Source: Paramoeba atlantica (taxonomy: Eukaryota > Discosea). From it: 64,000 nt of DNA. The translations under genes were made by a program, and so were the position numbers. Below the pieces are notes generated by a model. It had not been told where the DNA came from. It searched no databases and saw nothing but the letters and a program-made list of their open reading frames with translations. Positions 19,588 to 29,298 of this stretch are shown piece by piece (the first letter of the stretch is position 1; every line of letters begins with the position of its first letter). The stretch is taken from NCBI GenBank assembly GCA_977017575.1, contig CDRNVI010000087.1:310001-374000 (forward strand). The letters are read 5' to 3'.

Positions 19588-20142
19588 TAAACCCCACCCA
19601 ATGAAAAGTGACCCACCCCTTTTTTTTCGTACAACTATCCGTTTGAGCTGATTTTTGTTGCATTTTGCAGATCTCAGCACAAAGACTTTGCGCGTCAAAA
19701 CACGGAACCAAAAATCTCAAATGTGTGCATCCGATAGACAGATTATCACTTTCTTCACACTTTTCAAGTGACCAATTTCTCACCCTTTCAAGTAAACAAA
19801 TCTTCTCATTGCCTGAGAGATTCATTTTTTTTTATCTGTTTTTGCTGATATTTTTTGCAAACAAGAGATCTCGTTCCCCTAGCGAAGAGCTGCGACGCCA
19901 TTTTCATATTGCCCCCCCTCTCCCCCCTGGCCGCGGAACATGAGATTTTTCGAGTAATATTGTCATGATTGTGTAAGAAAAGATTAAAAAAATATGTTTT
20001 TATTTTTTATTCTTGAAGAGGCCTAAAAACAGCGGGAACGTGCAGATCTCAAAATTTTGAACGACAAAGTGGTGCTGTCACCCCCCTACGCCCACCTGTG
20101 CGAAAAAAAGGGTGGGTCACTTATTCGTTGGGGGGGGGTTTA
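19588..20142. mobile_element. 555-bp MITE related to the E5 transposon
   Basis: Ends TAAACCCCACCCAATGAAAA and GTTGGGGGGGGGTTTA, each with GTGACCCACCC or complement inside. The subterminal block TGCATTTTGCAGATCTCAGC is shared with E5 at 47515-47545. It has no transposase and is probably mobilised by E5-type transposases. An inverted partial relative is at 58605-58690. Confidence 0.75.
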
Positions 20143-20460
20143 GTTTTGCAATAGATAAATTATGTGCAATAGATTGCTATATTTTTGCAATAGATAAATT
20201 TAGCGATAGGGAAACAAGGTTACAGTAGTAGTATTGGGAAGGGTGACTCTGGATGAGAGCTCCTGGAAGCGCCTAGAAGCGCCAAGGACCTTTGTCCTAA
20301 ATTTTCGTTTTACGCTTCGTTAATCTTTTATGCTTCAGTTACAGGATGCGGCAATCATGTTATTGGACATTTTTAGCCTACAGAACTATCATGTGTTTTT
20401 CCAATTCTGGACCACCGGAGCCCCCAAGGGGGGCGACTTATTCGTGTCGAGGGGTTTAAA

Positions 20461-20624
20461 TGAGCGGCTGCGGGTGAGGCCCAAGACGAGATCACGTGAG
20501 ATCATGCGAGATCACGTGAGATAACGCGAGTTCTCTCGAGAGCGGATTTGGCTCGGGAGGGTGGTTGGACGACCTGAAAACGAGATCATGCGAGATCACG
20601 CGAGATCGTACCCGCAGCCCCTCA
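20461..20624. mobile_element. 164-bp family Z MITE with decamer repeats
   Basis: Ends TGAGCGGCTGCGGGT and ACCCGCAGCCCCTCA. The interior is mostly 10-bp units (GAGATCACGT, GAGATCATGC, GAGATCACGC), many containing GATC and CACGTG. Confidence 0.75.
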
Positions 20625-20635
20625 AATAATACGCA

Positions 20636-20911
20636 ATGTCTCAATATACAATGTCCACTCTTCTGGAAAATGCCCCCACCGAAGAACTTAGCGATATCTC
20701 GCTAAAGAAACGGGATTACTTGCACGAATCAGAGATGAATTTGAGTTCAGCCCCGGGCTATCCTGACGAGCGCTCCATCACTGTGGAACATCTTCGGTCA
20801 GAAATGAAGAAAAAGCATTTAGCTGATTTAACTGACGCTTTCTTTGGTGACGCAAAAACAGCCTATCACCCACCTGGGTCAAAAATATTTAGAAAAAACA
20901 CGAGAAAATAG
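20636..20911 (+). CDS. hypothetical ORF
   Basis: A 91-codon frame, acidic-basic mixed, with no motif that I recognise. It begins 12 bp after the family Z MITE and is followed by a mariner transposase tail at 20945. It may be part of a decayed element. Confidence 0.2.
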   Translation: MSQYTMSTLLENAPTEELSDISLKKRDYLHESEMNLSSAPGYPDERSITVEHLRSEMKKKHLADLTDAFFGDAKTAYHPPGSKIFRKNTRK

Positions 20912-20944
20912 CATAATTTTACTAAGCACAGCTCTGAAAGGCAA

Positions 20945-21069
20945 TAATGAAAGCCTTTATGATGCTTAAGCGTCATACTTATCGACGCCAAGTCTTAAAT
21001 TGTATAAATACAGTTCCTAAACGCTTGCGCATTGTGCAGGCCGCTCAAGGAGACCATTGTGGGTATTAA
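20945..21069 (+). pseudogene. mariner transposase C-terminal tail
   Basis: The last codons before a stop at 21069 read QVLNCINTVPKRLRIV then QGDHCGY, matching the C-terminus of the family at 11859 (TVPTRIKITLQKNGGHYGY). No DDE residues or termini remain. Confidence 0.65.
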
Positions 21070-21279
21070 TATATAGGAATTTATACACATTTTTACCCCC
21101 CCCCCCCTTTTTTTTTTAATTTGCCAACTTTGACCATGCCCACCCAGGACCCAGAGGCAAACAAACGGCGGGAAACGCTCTGGTTTTTCGAGATCTGTTG
21201 AATGCCGAAGGAATTAGGTCAAAAGCTCTTACGGTGCGCTCTGGAGCCTGGGGGGAAACCAGTACCTGGACTGTATATG

Positions 21280-21348
21280 TATTTTGAAATACTATAGTCT
21301 ATAGTATTTCAAAATATATACTGGTATACTGGTATAGACCAGTATACC
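21280..21348. repeat. two adjacent perfect palindromes
   Basis: TATTTTGAAATACTATAG (21280-21297) and its complement (21299-21316) pair over 18 bp with a 1-base centre. Immediately after, GGTATACTGG (21323-21332) and CCAGTATACC (21339-21348) pair over 10 bp. They lie about 200 bp upstream of the carrier gene. Confidence 0.85.
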
Positions 21349-21552
21349 ATTATAAAGTTTTACAGTGTAAGTTATTTTACCCCTTATGAAAAGGAAAAAA
21401 AGTCGGGCCGGGGGGGAGACTTATGACAAGGGTTCTATTATCGTTAAGATTAAAATTTACAAAAAAATCTACGTACCTGTATTTAAAAATAAACATAGCA
21501 TTGGATTCATCTCCCTCTTTTTCCTTCCTTCCTTATCCTCTCTCCCCTTTCC

Positions 21553-22509
21553 ATGACCTCCACAACGTCTCCCTCCGAGCCTACAAAGCAGACCCCCAAA
21601 CCCTCCCGTCTCACCCAGCTCCTCTCCGACCTTCTCCTCGGCGGTCTCGTCGGGACAATCTCCAAAACCCTCATGGCCCCTATCGAGCGTATCAAACTTC
21701 TTCTCCAAACTATGGAGAGTCACCCCGACATCCTTAACGGGTCCCAGAAACCCTATAAGGGGATTGTCGACTGCGCGACTCGGGTCTACACCGAGCAAGG
21801 CCCCAAAGCCTTCTGGCGGGGTAATCTCGTCAACTGCCTACGCTACGCCCCTCAACAAGGCAGCGCGCTGGCGTTTAACGATTGGATCAATTCCCATTTG
21901 TTTCCCCATTACAATTCCAAAACAGATTTTTGGAAAAGTTTTGCCGTGAAGCTCACCGCCGGGGGCCTGGCCGGGGGGGTCGCGAACACGATCTGCTACC
22001 CCTTCGACTTTGCCCGTACCCGGCTGGCGAGTGATGTCAAAGCGGGGAGGCCGCAGTTTGGGGGGATTGCGGATTGCCTGAGCCAAACGGTGAGGGCTCA
22101 GGGGCTGCGGGGGCTCTACACGGGCTGGGGGGTGACGGTCGCGGGGGCGTTCGTGTACCGCGCCGGCCAGCTGGGCTGCTTCAAGCAGATCCAGGAGAGT
22201 AACCCGTGGGCCGGGGACAAGGGGACGAGGGGGGCGGTGAGCGCGTTCGCGGCGGTCACGGTGGCCCGGACCGTGGTGATGCCGCTGAACTACCCGTTTG
22301 ACACCATCCGGCGTCGTATGATGCTGGAGAGTGAGAAACCGAAGGGGATGAGGCGGTATGGGGGGGCGTGGGGGTGTGCGCGGGAGGTGGTGAGGAGGGA
22401 GGGGGTGCGGGGGATGTACAAGGGGATGGTCCCGGAGCTGTTTCGAGGGGTCGGGGGGTCGCTGGTGGTGGTGGCGTATGACCGGATTAAGGTGATTTTT
22501 GAGATGTAG
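21553..22509 (+). CDS. mitochondrial ADP/ATP carrier-like protein (SLC25 family)
   Basis: 318 residues from ATG 21553, intronless, normal family length. Three tandem carrier modules, each with the signature P-x-D/E-x-x-R/K: PIERIK near residue 43, PFDFAR near 153, PFDTIR near 250. The last is followed by RRRMML, one change from the RRRMMM signature of ADP/ATP carriers, which exchange cytosolic ADP for matrix ATP across the mitochondrial inner membrane. Six membrane helices are expected. It is the only clear housekeeping gene in the eukaryotic part. Its GC content is far above its neighbours, with C-rich codons early and G-rich codons late. Confidence 0.92.
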   Translation: MTSTTSPSEPTKQTPKPSRLTQLLSDLLLGGLVGTISKTLMAPIERIKLLLQTMESHPDILNGSQKPYKGIVDCATRVYTEQGPKAFWRGNLVNCLRYAPQQGSALAFNDWINSHLFPHYNSKTDFWKSFAVKLTAGGLAGGVANTICYPFDFARTRLASDVKAGRPQFGGIADCLSQTVRAQGLRGLYTGWGVTVAGAFVYRAGQLGCFKQIQESNPWAGDKGTRGAVSAFAAVTVARTVVMPLNYPFDTIRRRMMLESEKPKGMRRYGGAWGCAREVVRREGVRGMYKGMVPELFRGVGGSLVVVAYDRIKVIFEM

Positions 22510-23068
22510 GGGCGGGGTTTTTATGGCGTGGTAGGTTTTTTTTGAGGGATTTTATAGGTTCGTTTAGGTTTTTCATGGAAGATTATGGTGTGGTGAGAGG
22601 AGAAAATGATTTTGAATGGACATGGAACAGGTTCGTAGCAGTCAAAAAGATACATTTCAAGTGATGGATTCTAGTTTTGGTAGTTGCGAAAGTATTATGA
22701 AATTGATTTGTTTCACTGACCCAACGCGTTGATATTTTTATTTCCGTATGTGACATGATTTACGTGTGGTTTGGGCTTTTTCGTGTAGCTTTCCCCGTTG
22801 AGCCAATTTTAAAGTGATTTTTTATGTGCTTACTTTTAGCTTCGCGTTCCACGTGTTTTTTGACAGAAATTTATAGCACTGTTCTATAAAAAATTATGCG
22901 TTGATTCATTGACATATGATTTGTGAAAGTATTTGCCGAACCCATGGCGGATATTCCCTTACGTTTACGTTTAATTCCGAGGATATTAAACTATTACGAA
23001 TATTAGCTTGCTTTCAAAAGGTTACGGAGTATCGCATACTTCTCTCTTGCAAATAAAAGCTTTTACAC
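22510..23068. other. intergenic spacer
   Basis: 3' flank of the carrier gene, GT-rich for the first 150 bases, then AT-rich up to LRR5. No element ends or ORFs recognised. Confidence 0.4.
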
Positions 23069-23743
23069 ATGACGTCTCATGTAATGGGTCTTTTGCACTG
23101 TGCTGACCAGGATTTGAAGGAAAACGGTACAAAAAAGAGTGCACTCTATCCCGGGTCTAAGATACGCGGCACCGATCTTCCCATCGAGTATGATTTAGCG
23201 CGGCTTGTCAGAGGCATAGAAAACCCTCGTAAATCCTGGACGACAGAGTGTCCTGGATGTCTGTGGGAAGGAGTTAAGTGTGACAAGAATGGAACTGTGA
23301 CAGATATCAGGTGGACGTATAACACTCTTTGCGGCTCATTAGACCTCGGATATCTTCCTTCTCAGTTAAAAGCATTTCGCGCTTACCGCAACAAGCTTTC
23401 CGGAGATTTTCCGTTTTCCGTTTTGCCTGAAACGTTAGAGACGCTATTAATACAGGAGAACAACTTTCATGGAACCTTCAATTCTTACGATTTGCCTCCG
23501 TTGTTGGAAGTTTTGAACATTGAGAAAAACCGATTTTCAGGATACGTTGACTTCTTTGCCTTTCCAGCCTCGTTGAGGTTTGCGTATATAAGTGGTAATG
23601 AAATGTTGCAAGGAAAATTGGATGTCATAGATTTGCCGAAAGACATATTTTATGACGTTAACGGAACTCAAGTCATTGTTAGCAATGGCCCGTTAAGTCG
23701 ATGTGATATAGAAAACTTGATGAACCTTGGGTGGGGTTATTAA
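23069..23743 (+). CDS. leucine-rich-repeat protein (LRR5)
   Basis: 224 residues from ATG 23069. Block GSKIRGTDLPIEYDLARLVRG, cap motif SWTTECPGCLWEGVKC with an extra Cys, then four LRRs only (LPETLETLLIQENNFHG, LPPLLEVLNIEKNRFSG). The C-terminal cap contains FYDVNGTQVIVSN, a type-B cap shared with LRR7 and LRR12. No signal peptide or anchor is obvious. Confidence 0.85.
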   Translation: MTSHVMGLLHCADQDLKENGTKKSALYPGSKIRGTDLPIEYDLARLVRGIENPRKSWTTECPGCLWEGVKCDKNGTVTDIRWTYNTLCGSLDLGYLPSQLKAFRAYRNKLSGDFPFSVLPETLETLLIQENNFHGTFNSYDLPPLLEVLNIEKNRFSGYVDFFAFPASLRFAYISGNEMLQGKLDVIDLPKDIFYDVNGTQVIVSNGPLSRCDIENLMNLGWGY

Positions 23744-23839
23744 TATTGCTACTATTGTAAACGATTGTTGATGATCTTACACAACATTTCCCGGCAGATA
23801 CAAGCCTCCGTTCAAGAGATCTATGTCATAAACTTCAAT

Positions 23840-24189
23840 GCCATAAACTTCGAGAACCATAATAATTTTCTGATTATCATTATAATTATCATTGTTAATG
23901 GTCTTTAAAAACATCTTAGAACTTTATTTATTTACCTTTTTGTCATTTATTCTTTATCTTTGTTTAAAAATAGATTGCTTTTGGCGAAAAAGTCGCTTTC
24001 GTCTCAAGAAAATTGCCATAAACTTCAAGAATGATAATAATTTTCTGAGTCTCAATATCATTATCATTGTTAATGGTCTTTAAAAACATCTTAGAACCTT
24101 ATTTATTTACTTTTGTTATTTATTCTTTATCTTTGCTTAAAAATAGATTGCTTTTGGCGAAAAAGTCGCTTTGGCCTCAAGAAAATTTT
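23840..24189. repeat. tandem duplication, two copies of about 175 bp
   Basis: GCCATAAACTTC...GGCGAAAAAGTCGCTTT...CTCAAGAAAA is present twice head to tail (23840-24014 and 24015-24189) with about 90% identity. It lies just 3' of LRR5. Noncoding and AT-rich. Confidence 0.85.
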
Positions 24190-24536
24190 AGAAAATATTG
24201 CCTACGTGAAAACAGGCTGACAATTTAGAGTTTTAGATAATTTAGAGTTTTCACCATGCACAATAATATTTTTTTAGATGATTATTATTAGCGATAGAGG
24301 GAGAAGTAGCGTATTTATGCTGTAGCCTTCAAAGTGACCGAATTTAGTTGCTAGTTTTTTTTACTAACTATTTTACAAAGTCAAAGTCTTTTACAGGAGT
24401 ACCTTTGAGCAGCTATTTTCTGTTCGCACACTCGCCAAACGCGAATCAGACTATAATTTCCCAACTCTACTATAAGCTGTATAGAACTCAATGATCTTTC
24501 AAATAAGGCTAACTATCTTTCACAGATTCCTTGGGA
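24190..24536. other. intergenic spacer
   Basis: AT-rich, with a small inverted TAATAATATTTTTTT area near 24270. No gene seen. Confidence 0.4.
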
Positions 24537-25258
24537 ATGATTAGCAGATCTCGGCCCGCTAAAGTAAGTCATGCTGTTCTTCCACAAGACTACAAATTAG
24601 AGAAAGTCTTAGAAAACGTCGAATGTTAGCATTCGTCCTGGAGCCTGTCGCAGCACTAGTGTACTTGGCATGGTGTCAAATATGATGCACACCATCATAT
24701 ATGCAAAATGGATTAGTCTTTTGATTGGGACGAACTGAATCTGCATGGGAAATTAGATTTTTCTTACTTTCCCTGTAGTCTACAATTGCTTGACTTAAAT
24801 TTCAATAACGTACAACAAAAATTACCTTTGCATGCATTGATCCCTAAGCTACACACCTAGATCTTAGAAAACAACCACGTTTTCGCCCCCGTAGAATTGG
24901 AATCGCTTCCCAGAACACTGAAAATAGTAAATCTCACCCGAAATCAGTTTTCCTGGAGGTATGCCTTACTGCACTTCCGCTCCACGTTGAAGAGCTTAGG
25001 ATTTACCAAAATGAACTCACGGGGACGCCGGACCTTACTGCTCTCCCGTCTGGGAGGTTAAGACTGGATTTCACATCGAACCGATTTTCAGGGAATAATG
25101 AATTCTCACATCTTGAATTGTTTTCAGACACACTTGAATTGTTTTCGTTAGGTAGGAACTTGTCACTGGAAGGTGAAGTGATGCGAGAGTGTCTTCTGAA
25201 ACCGTTGCAAGACGACAAGGCTATGTTTTACAGTACGAATATTAAGGTAATGGATTGA
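24537..25258 (+). pseudogene. leucine-rich-repeat pseudogene (LRR6)
   Basis: From ATG 24537 the frame begins MISRSRPAKVSHAVLPQDYK, the family block, then hits a TAG at 24627 inside what should be the SW...C-x-W cap (residual HSSWSLSQH, CTWHGVK). LRR remnants follow in more than one frame (YFPCSLQLLDLNFNNV, LPRTLKIVNLTRNQFSW). It ends near 25258. Multiple stops and frameshifts mark it as old and dead, unlike the single-lesion copy at 55121. Confidence 0.75.
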
Positions 25259-25437
25259 TCTGTGGGGATGTTTTGTACTTTATCTACATGTACAGAATAC
25301 ACCAATGTTCGATGCCTAATTCTGGGAATAGCGATTCGGAGGGACTAAAAAGCTGTTTCTTTGTTAAAGTAAAGTGAAGAAGTAAGTCTTACTGTATTTT
25401 GAGTAATAAATTAACATTTCTCTCATTGTCTCTCGAC

Positions 25438-26013
25438 ATGAATTGTACTTTGAAGACGCGGCCTGCAAAAGTAAGCGGTGTTGCTCTTCCCCAGGAGTAC
25501 GATCTGGTGCGTCTCGTCCTAGATGTGAAGACACACCATTCCACGTGGAGCATTGACACAGACGCATGTGAGTGGTGTGGAATCACATGCGATATGCAAA
25601 AAAAAGTAGCACAAATCAACTGGGTAGCGCGTCGTCTGCGTGGTGCATTAAACTGGAAGTACATCCCCCATACAGTGCACTATATACACTTTGGTAGTAA
25701 CGTGTTGTCCGGCAATGTTGATTTTTATCATCTTCCATCCACACTTCGAACGCTGAATTTGTACCAAAATCATTTTACGGGAACCCCAAACTTTGTGCAT
25801 TTACCTGAAATCACAACTATTGATTTAAGCAATAATTGTTTTAGGGGGTACATGGATCTTGATTTACTTCCGGAGTCCGTTACTTATTTTTACGTCCTGG
25901 GGAATAAAGGACTCAGTGGTACATTGAATGTGAAACGCTACCGTAGTTTGTGTTATGACGTTACGAGTACGCAAATTACGACAAGCAATGATATTTTGTT
26001 TCGGTATTATTAA
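25438..26013 (+). CDS. leucine-rich-repeat protein (LRR7)
   Basis: 191 residues from ATG 25438; the frame is open 13 codons further upstream (LTFLSLSLD). Starts MNCTLKTRPAKVSGVALPQEY, cap motif SWSIDTDACEWCGITC after an unusual T, four LRRs (LPSTLRTLNLYQNHFTG, LPEITTIDLSNNCFRG) and a type-B C-terminus (CYDVTSTQITTSN). Immediately downstream of pseudogene LRR6 on the same strand. Correction to the motif: the cap begins T-W rather than S-W. Confidence 0.83.
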   Translation: MNCTLKTRPAKVSGVALPQEYDLVRLVLDVKTHHSTWSIDTDACEWCGITCDMQKKVAQINWVARRLRGALNWKYIPHTVHYIHFGSNVLSGNVDFYHLPSTLRTLNLYQNHFTGTPNFVHLPEITTIDLSNNCFRGYMDLDLLPESVTYFYVLGNKGLSGTLNVKRYRSLCYDVTSTQITTSNDILFRYY

Positions 26014-26328
26014 ATTGCAATAAAATCAAAAATGCATAAAGAAGGTATTTCCCGTGAGGGCACTTCCGGTGAGTAGTCATCTAATATCAGTATTAGTCAT
26101 CTAATAACGAAATGTCCATGTTTTTACTAATCAGTAATTGATGACTGCTTGATTTGGATCTTGATCAGTAGATAAGTTGTAATCATGAATTTATGAAACG
26201 ATGGAAACTTAAACTACTAAATTTAATTACTACTCAACTCATCCGTTATTAATTTTTCTGAATTTAAATGAAAAAAATGACTTCTGGAAGAACTGTATAA
26301 AGCTATCTTGAACTGTTTTCCTTCCAAC
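26014..26328. other. intergenic spacer between LRR7 and LRR8
   Basis: AT-rich; the phrase TCATCTAATA occurs twice around 26080-26105. Nothing else supported. Confidence 0.35.
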
Positions 26329-27045
26329 ATGTTTTCCACCTTTTCCGCCGCAGATGCAAGCAACGAGTCGTACACAACGAAACGTGCAGCAAAAGTGAGC
26401 AAGACGAATCTTCCGCAAGAATACGAACTTGCACAACTGGTGCGTAATATTGAGAAGCCACACTCTTCGTGGAATACATCGACATCTGCCTGTAAGTGGC
26501 GCGGTGTATATTGTAACGGAGAAGAAGATGTCCCGATGTTTGGCTTCGTCATGAAAGCAACAACAGGTAATATAACGAGTATAAAGTGGTCTATGAGGCA
26601 ACTAACCGGTTTCTTAAATTTTGATTATCTACCGAAAACATTGAACGAATTTAAACTTGAATTCAACAAACTTTCTGGGGAAGTGCTGCTTCGCACTTTT
26701 CCTTCAAAATTGAGTTATCTAAACATGCATCGAAATCAATTTAGTGGAACATTGGACTTAACAGCTCTGCCTCCGAATTTGAACACTTTGATCCTTTCTA
26801 GTAACCAATTTACAGGTGAAATTTGCTTGAATAATTTGCCCTCAGGTTTAAAACGCCTTTCTCTTCGCGAGAATAAATTATCCGGAAAGCTTTTAATCAG
26901 CGCAAACATTCCATTATCATTAGAATCTCTTGATTTGTCATTCAATGTAAAGCTGTCAGGCGAGGTGAAAAAAGAGCTCCTTCCAGAAAAATTACGCTAC
27001 GGAATTGGGATTACTAGAACCATGGTCACGCTTTTATCAGATTAG
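26329..27045 (+). CDS. leucine-rich-repeat protein (LRR8)
   Basis: 238 residues from ATG 26329 (MFSTFSAADASNES). Cap motif SWNTSTSACKWRGVYC, followed by an insertion of about 15 residues (EEDVPMFGFVMKATTGN) before the first strand that other copies lack. Six LRRs (LPPNLNTLILSSNQFTG). The C-terminal cap (GIGITRTMVTLLSD) is a diverged type A. Confidence 0.86.
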   Translation: MFSTFSAADASNESYTTKRAAKVSKTNLPQEYELAQLVRNIEKPHSSWNTSTSACKWRGVYCNGEEDVPMFGFVMKATTGNITSIKWSMRQLTGFLNFDYLPKTLNEFKLEFNKLSGEVLLRTFPSKLSYLNMHRNQFSGTLDLTALPPNLNTLILSSNQFTGEICLNNLPSGLKRLSLRENKLSGKLLISANIPLSLESLDLSFNVKLSGEVKKELLPEKLRYGIGITRTMVTLLSD

Positions 27046-27605
27046 CGCCCCATTTCTAAAAATTCCTTTTGTTAAAGTTGGAAACGCAAGTTTGGTTATA
27101 AAGCGATGCTCAGCGACATCTTATCCCCCACAGTACATGTCGCGAAATTACTTTGAGTTTGTAAATCAATGAGATATTGAGACAATAACACACTGAGCTC
27201 CGGAGCAGACTCCGATATTAGTTTTATGTACATTTTCATTGATTCAGACCCCCCCGTTTATGCGCGCTTTTTACTAAAAACCTTGTGCGCTTAAGCGGAG
27301 GGGAGATCATTTATATTTATATACAATATGAATCTTTATATTTGTTTATGAAAATTAATGAGAGGGAGAGAGTGAGTGAGCGGAAAGCCCTATTATATTT
27401 CACTTTAACTGATAGTACGAACCAATTTGTTTTTTTTAAACTTACCCAGAGTATTTAAAGAAAGCGTAGTACAAGTGTAAGATTTGAGTAAGAAACTTTA
27501 TTAGACAAGAATTTATTCACCTTTACATAGTGCTCAAATTTATTGTTATTAAATTTCCAACACTAACAGACAAACTTTACAAGCTTTCTCACGTACCTTT
27601 GCTTA
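27046..27605. other. intergenic, with a small inverted-repeat element
   Basis: 27251-27303 has ends CCCGTTTATGCGCGC and GTGCGCTTAAGCGG, resembling the pair at 55963-56075, which also sits just 3' of an LRR gene. At 27355 the string ATTAATGAGAGGGAGAG resembles a family Y end lacking its terminal GAGTA. No gene. Confidence 0.4.
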
Positions 27606-27983
27606 CTAGGCACCTTTGCTTTCCACAGACACTTTCTCCCACGAATCGTACGGAGCCCAAAAGTAAGACTTGCATTTTAATTTTTTGCTTACTTCATCAT
27701 GGTGCCAGAACTCTGTTCCGTTGTCGTATGTTATTGTTCGAACTTTGTCATTCTTTAACCAATCTACAATTTGTTTGCTTACCCCCTTCGCGTGCTTAGA
27801 TTCCAACTTGCGAAGAACAAGGAAGCGACTCTTACGCTTGCACAGGGTAAGAATACCCTGTGGATGTATATCCGGTCCTCCGCCCTCGACCAAGTCTGCT
27901 TCCCAATCACCGTAGCGCCGACGCTTATTGATTACTTCTGGTCGATTTTCAAGTGGCATTCGGTTGGGATATCCGAAGGATAT
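27606..27983 (-). pseudogene. IS30-like transposase fragment (DD33E)
   Basis: Minus-strand reading starts GYPNRMPLENRPEVINKRRR, then YGDWEADLVEG (first D region), TLCKRKSRFLVLRKLESKHA, VRTITYDNGTEF (second D) and YFWAPYDSWEKVSVESKGA (E). The order and wording fit the IS30 family (R-x-G-H/D-W-E-x-D, T-x-D-N-G-x-E-F, P-Y-x-S-W-E-x-G-x-x-E), and I count 33 residues between D2 and E, the IS30 spacing. The N-terminal HTH is absent and the end is truncated just after E. No terminal repeats found. Confidence 0.75.
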
Positions 27984-27999
27984 TATAAAATAATACTTC

Positions 28000-28130
28000 T
28001 TTAAATAATTGATGGTGCACTGGAAAAGAGAATGCAGTTTTTAAGAAAAAGTGGTGCACTGGAAATGACAAGAAAATTGTTTTAAAAAAAATATTAAAAG
28101 TGGTGCGTTGGTGTTGACAATCCGCCAAGA
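28000..28130. repeat. GTGGTGCACTGGAAATGA-type repeat, three copies
   Basis: Related 17-18-base strings occur near 28013, 28052 and 28100 (GGTGCACTGGAAA, GGTGCGTTGGTGTTGA). Between the IS30-like and pogo-like fragments; origin unknown. Confidence 0.4.
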
Positions 28131-28199
28131 CGTCACTTCGATACCCGGAGTGGTCGTTGCCGGTGTTTCAAAGTAGAGACAGCGGCTGGGGTTTTCCCA

Positions 28200-28590
28200 T
28201 TTTTGAGTATGTCATCAGTACCACCGTGCTGAGTGGCTTCATCAATAATCAAAAGTGTGGGGGGCAGTGGGCTTCTTCATAGTTTCACGTTCTGAGGTAA
28301 TTATCTCCTTAAATTGAGTCAGAAAAGTTGCCCATATCGAGGCGTCTTGAAAAAGAGATCCTTTTCGGGCACATTGTAGGTCGCTTCCAATACACGGTTG
28401 GTTTCCTGAAATATGAATTGCAACATTTTGGCTTCTCCAGCTGCAGATGAAAGAACGTTGCCAGTCCTGCTTTTCACGACAAACTGATATTGTGCGGTAC
28501 TCACCTGGATCAATGCGTTCCCGAGTCCAAGTGGCATTCACTTGTCCTAATCCCAGACAAATAAAGAATTCGTCTGTGTTAAACACACAC
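28200..28590 (-). pseudogene. pogo-like transposase fragment
   Basis: Minus-strand frames give NTDEFFICLGLGQVNATWTR (D1), KSRTGNVLSSAAGEAKMLQF and TLLIIDEATQHGGTDDIL (D2). These match, in order, TYNADEFFVCLSL, SGDVKLMQF and LLIIDEASQHSKT of the intact transposase at 33954-35558. At least one frameshift; D3 is missing. Confidence 0.7.
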
Positions 28591-28959
28591 TCTTATTATT
28601 ATCTAATTAAGTAGTGGGGTACAGTACGAAAACACAAAGAAATCTAAAACTCACAGTGTGTAATACTGTCACCAACCATTGGTTTTGATCTTTCATACTC
28701 TTTCTTGGTTTTGATATTGCATACTCCCCCTCTCATTAATCTTTATAAATTATATATGTAACAAAAAATGAGTCATATTTTTTTTTGCTGTTATAATTAT
28801 AATTATAAATTAATGAAAGAAAATGGAGCTAGAGGAGACCTTCGATGAATCTTCATCGAAGGTGTTCTCGACATTTTTTAAAATTTGCTCGAACGAATTC
28901 TTCCATTTCTTGAAGCGTATAAAATTAATTTCATTTAAGATTTAGTAAGTTTTTTTTCT

Positions 28960-29298
28960 TTGAATTCTGACTTTCCGCTTTCTCTCACATTTTTTACAAC
29001 GACAAACCAGCAAGATCGCTTTAATGGAAACCCGGATGCTACGCTTAAAAGTTTTACTCTTTTGGAGGCCGCCACCTACCGAGAGCATAGGCGTGGCCCA
29101 CTTGGGGACGTCCAAGATCCCCGCCTCCTCAATCCTGCGCTCTGGCGTGATGTACCCTTACGTCCTGTTTGTACCCATTGTCCAGCGTTCAAATACGTGA
29201 AGCATTGGTCGGTGTTAGCACCATCAGTGGGTACCCGCACATTTATAATGCATATTAAGCTGCACATTGCTAATGCATATAACATAAATTATTTATAA
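28960..29298 (+). CDS. hypothetical ORF with RPVCTHCPAF block
   Basis: 112-codon frame. Residues 57-80 read WRDVPLRPVCTHCPAF then YVKHW, similar to a reading of the minus strand at 14703-14966. Upstream part (EAATYREHRRGPLGDVQDP) is charged and GC-rich. The last third runs into a minisatellite and is probably not original. Function not recognised. Confidence 0.3.
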   Translation: MNSDFPLSLTFFTTTNQQDRFNGNPDATLKSFTLLEAATYREHRRGPLGDVQDPRLLNPALWRDVPLRPVCTHCPAFKYVKHWSVLAPSVGTRTFIMHIKLHIANAYNINYL

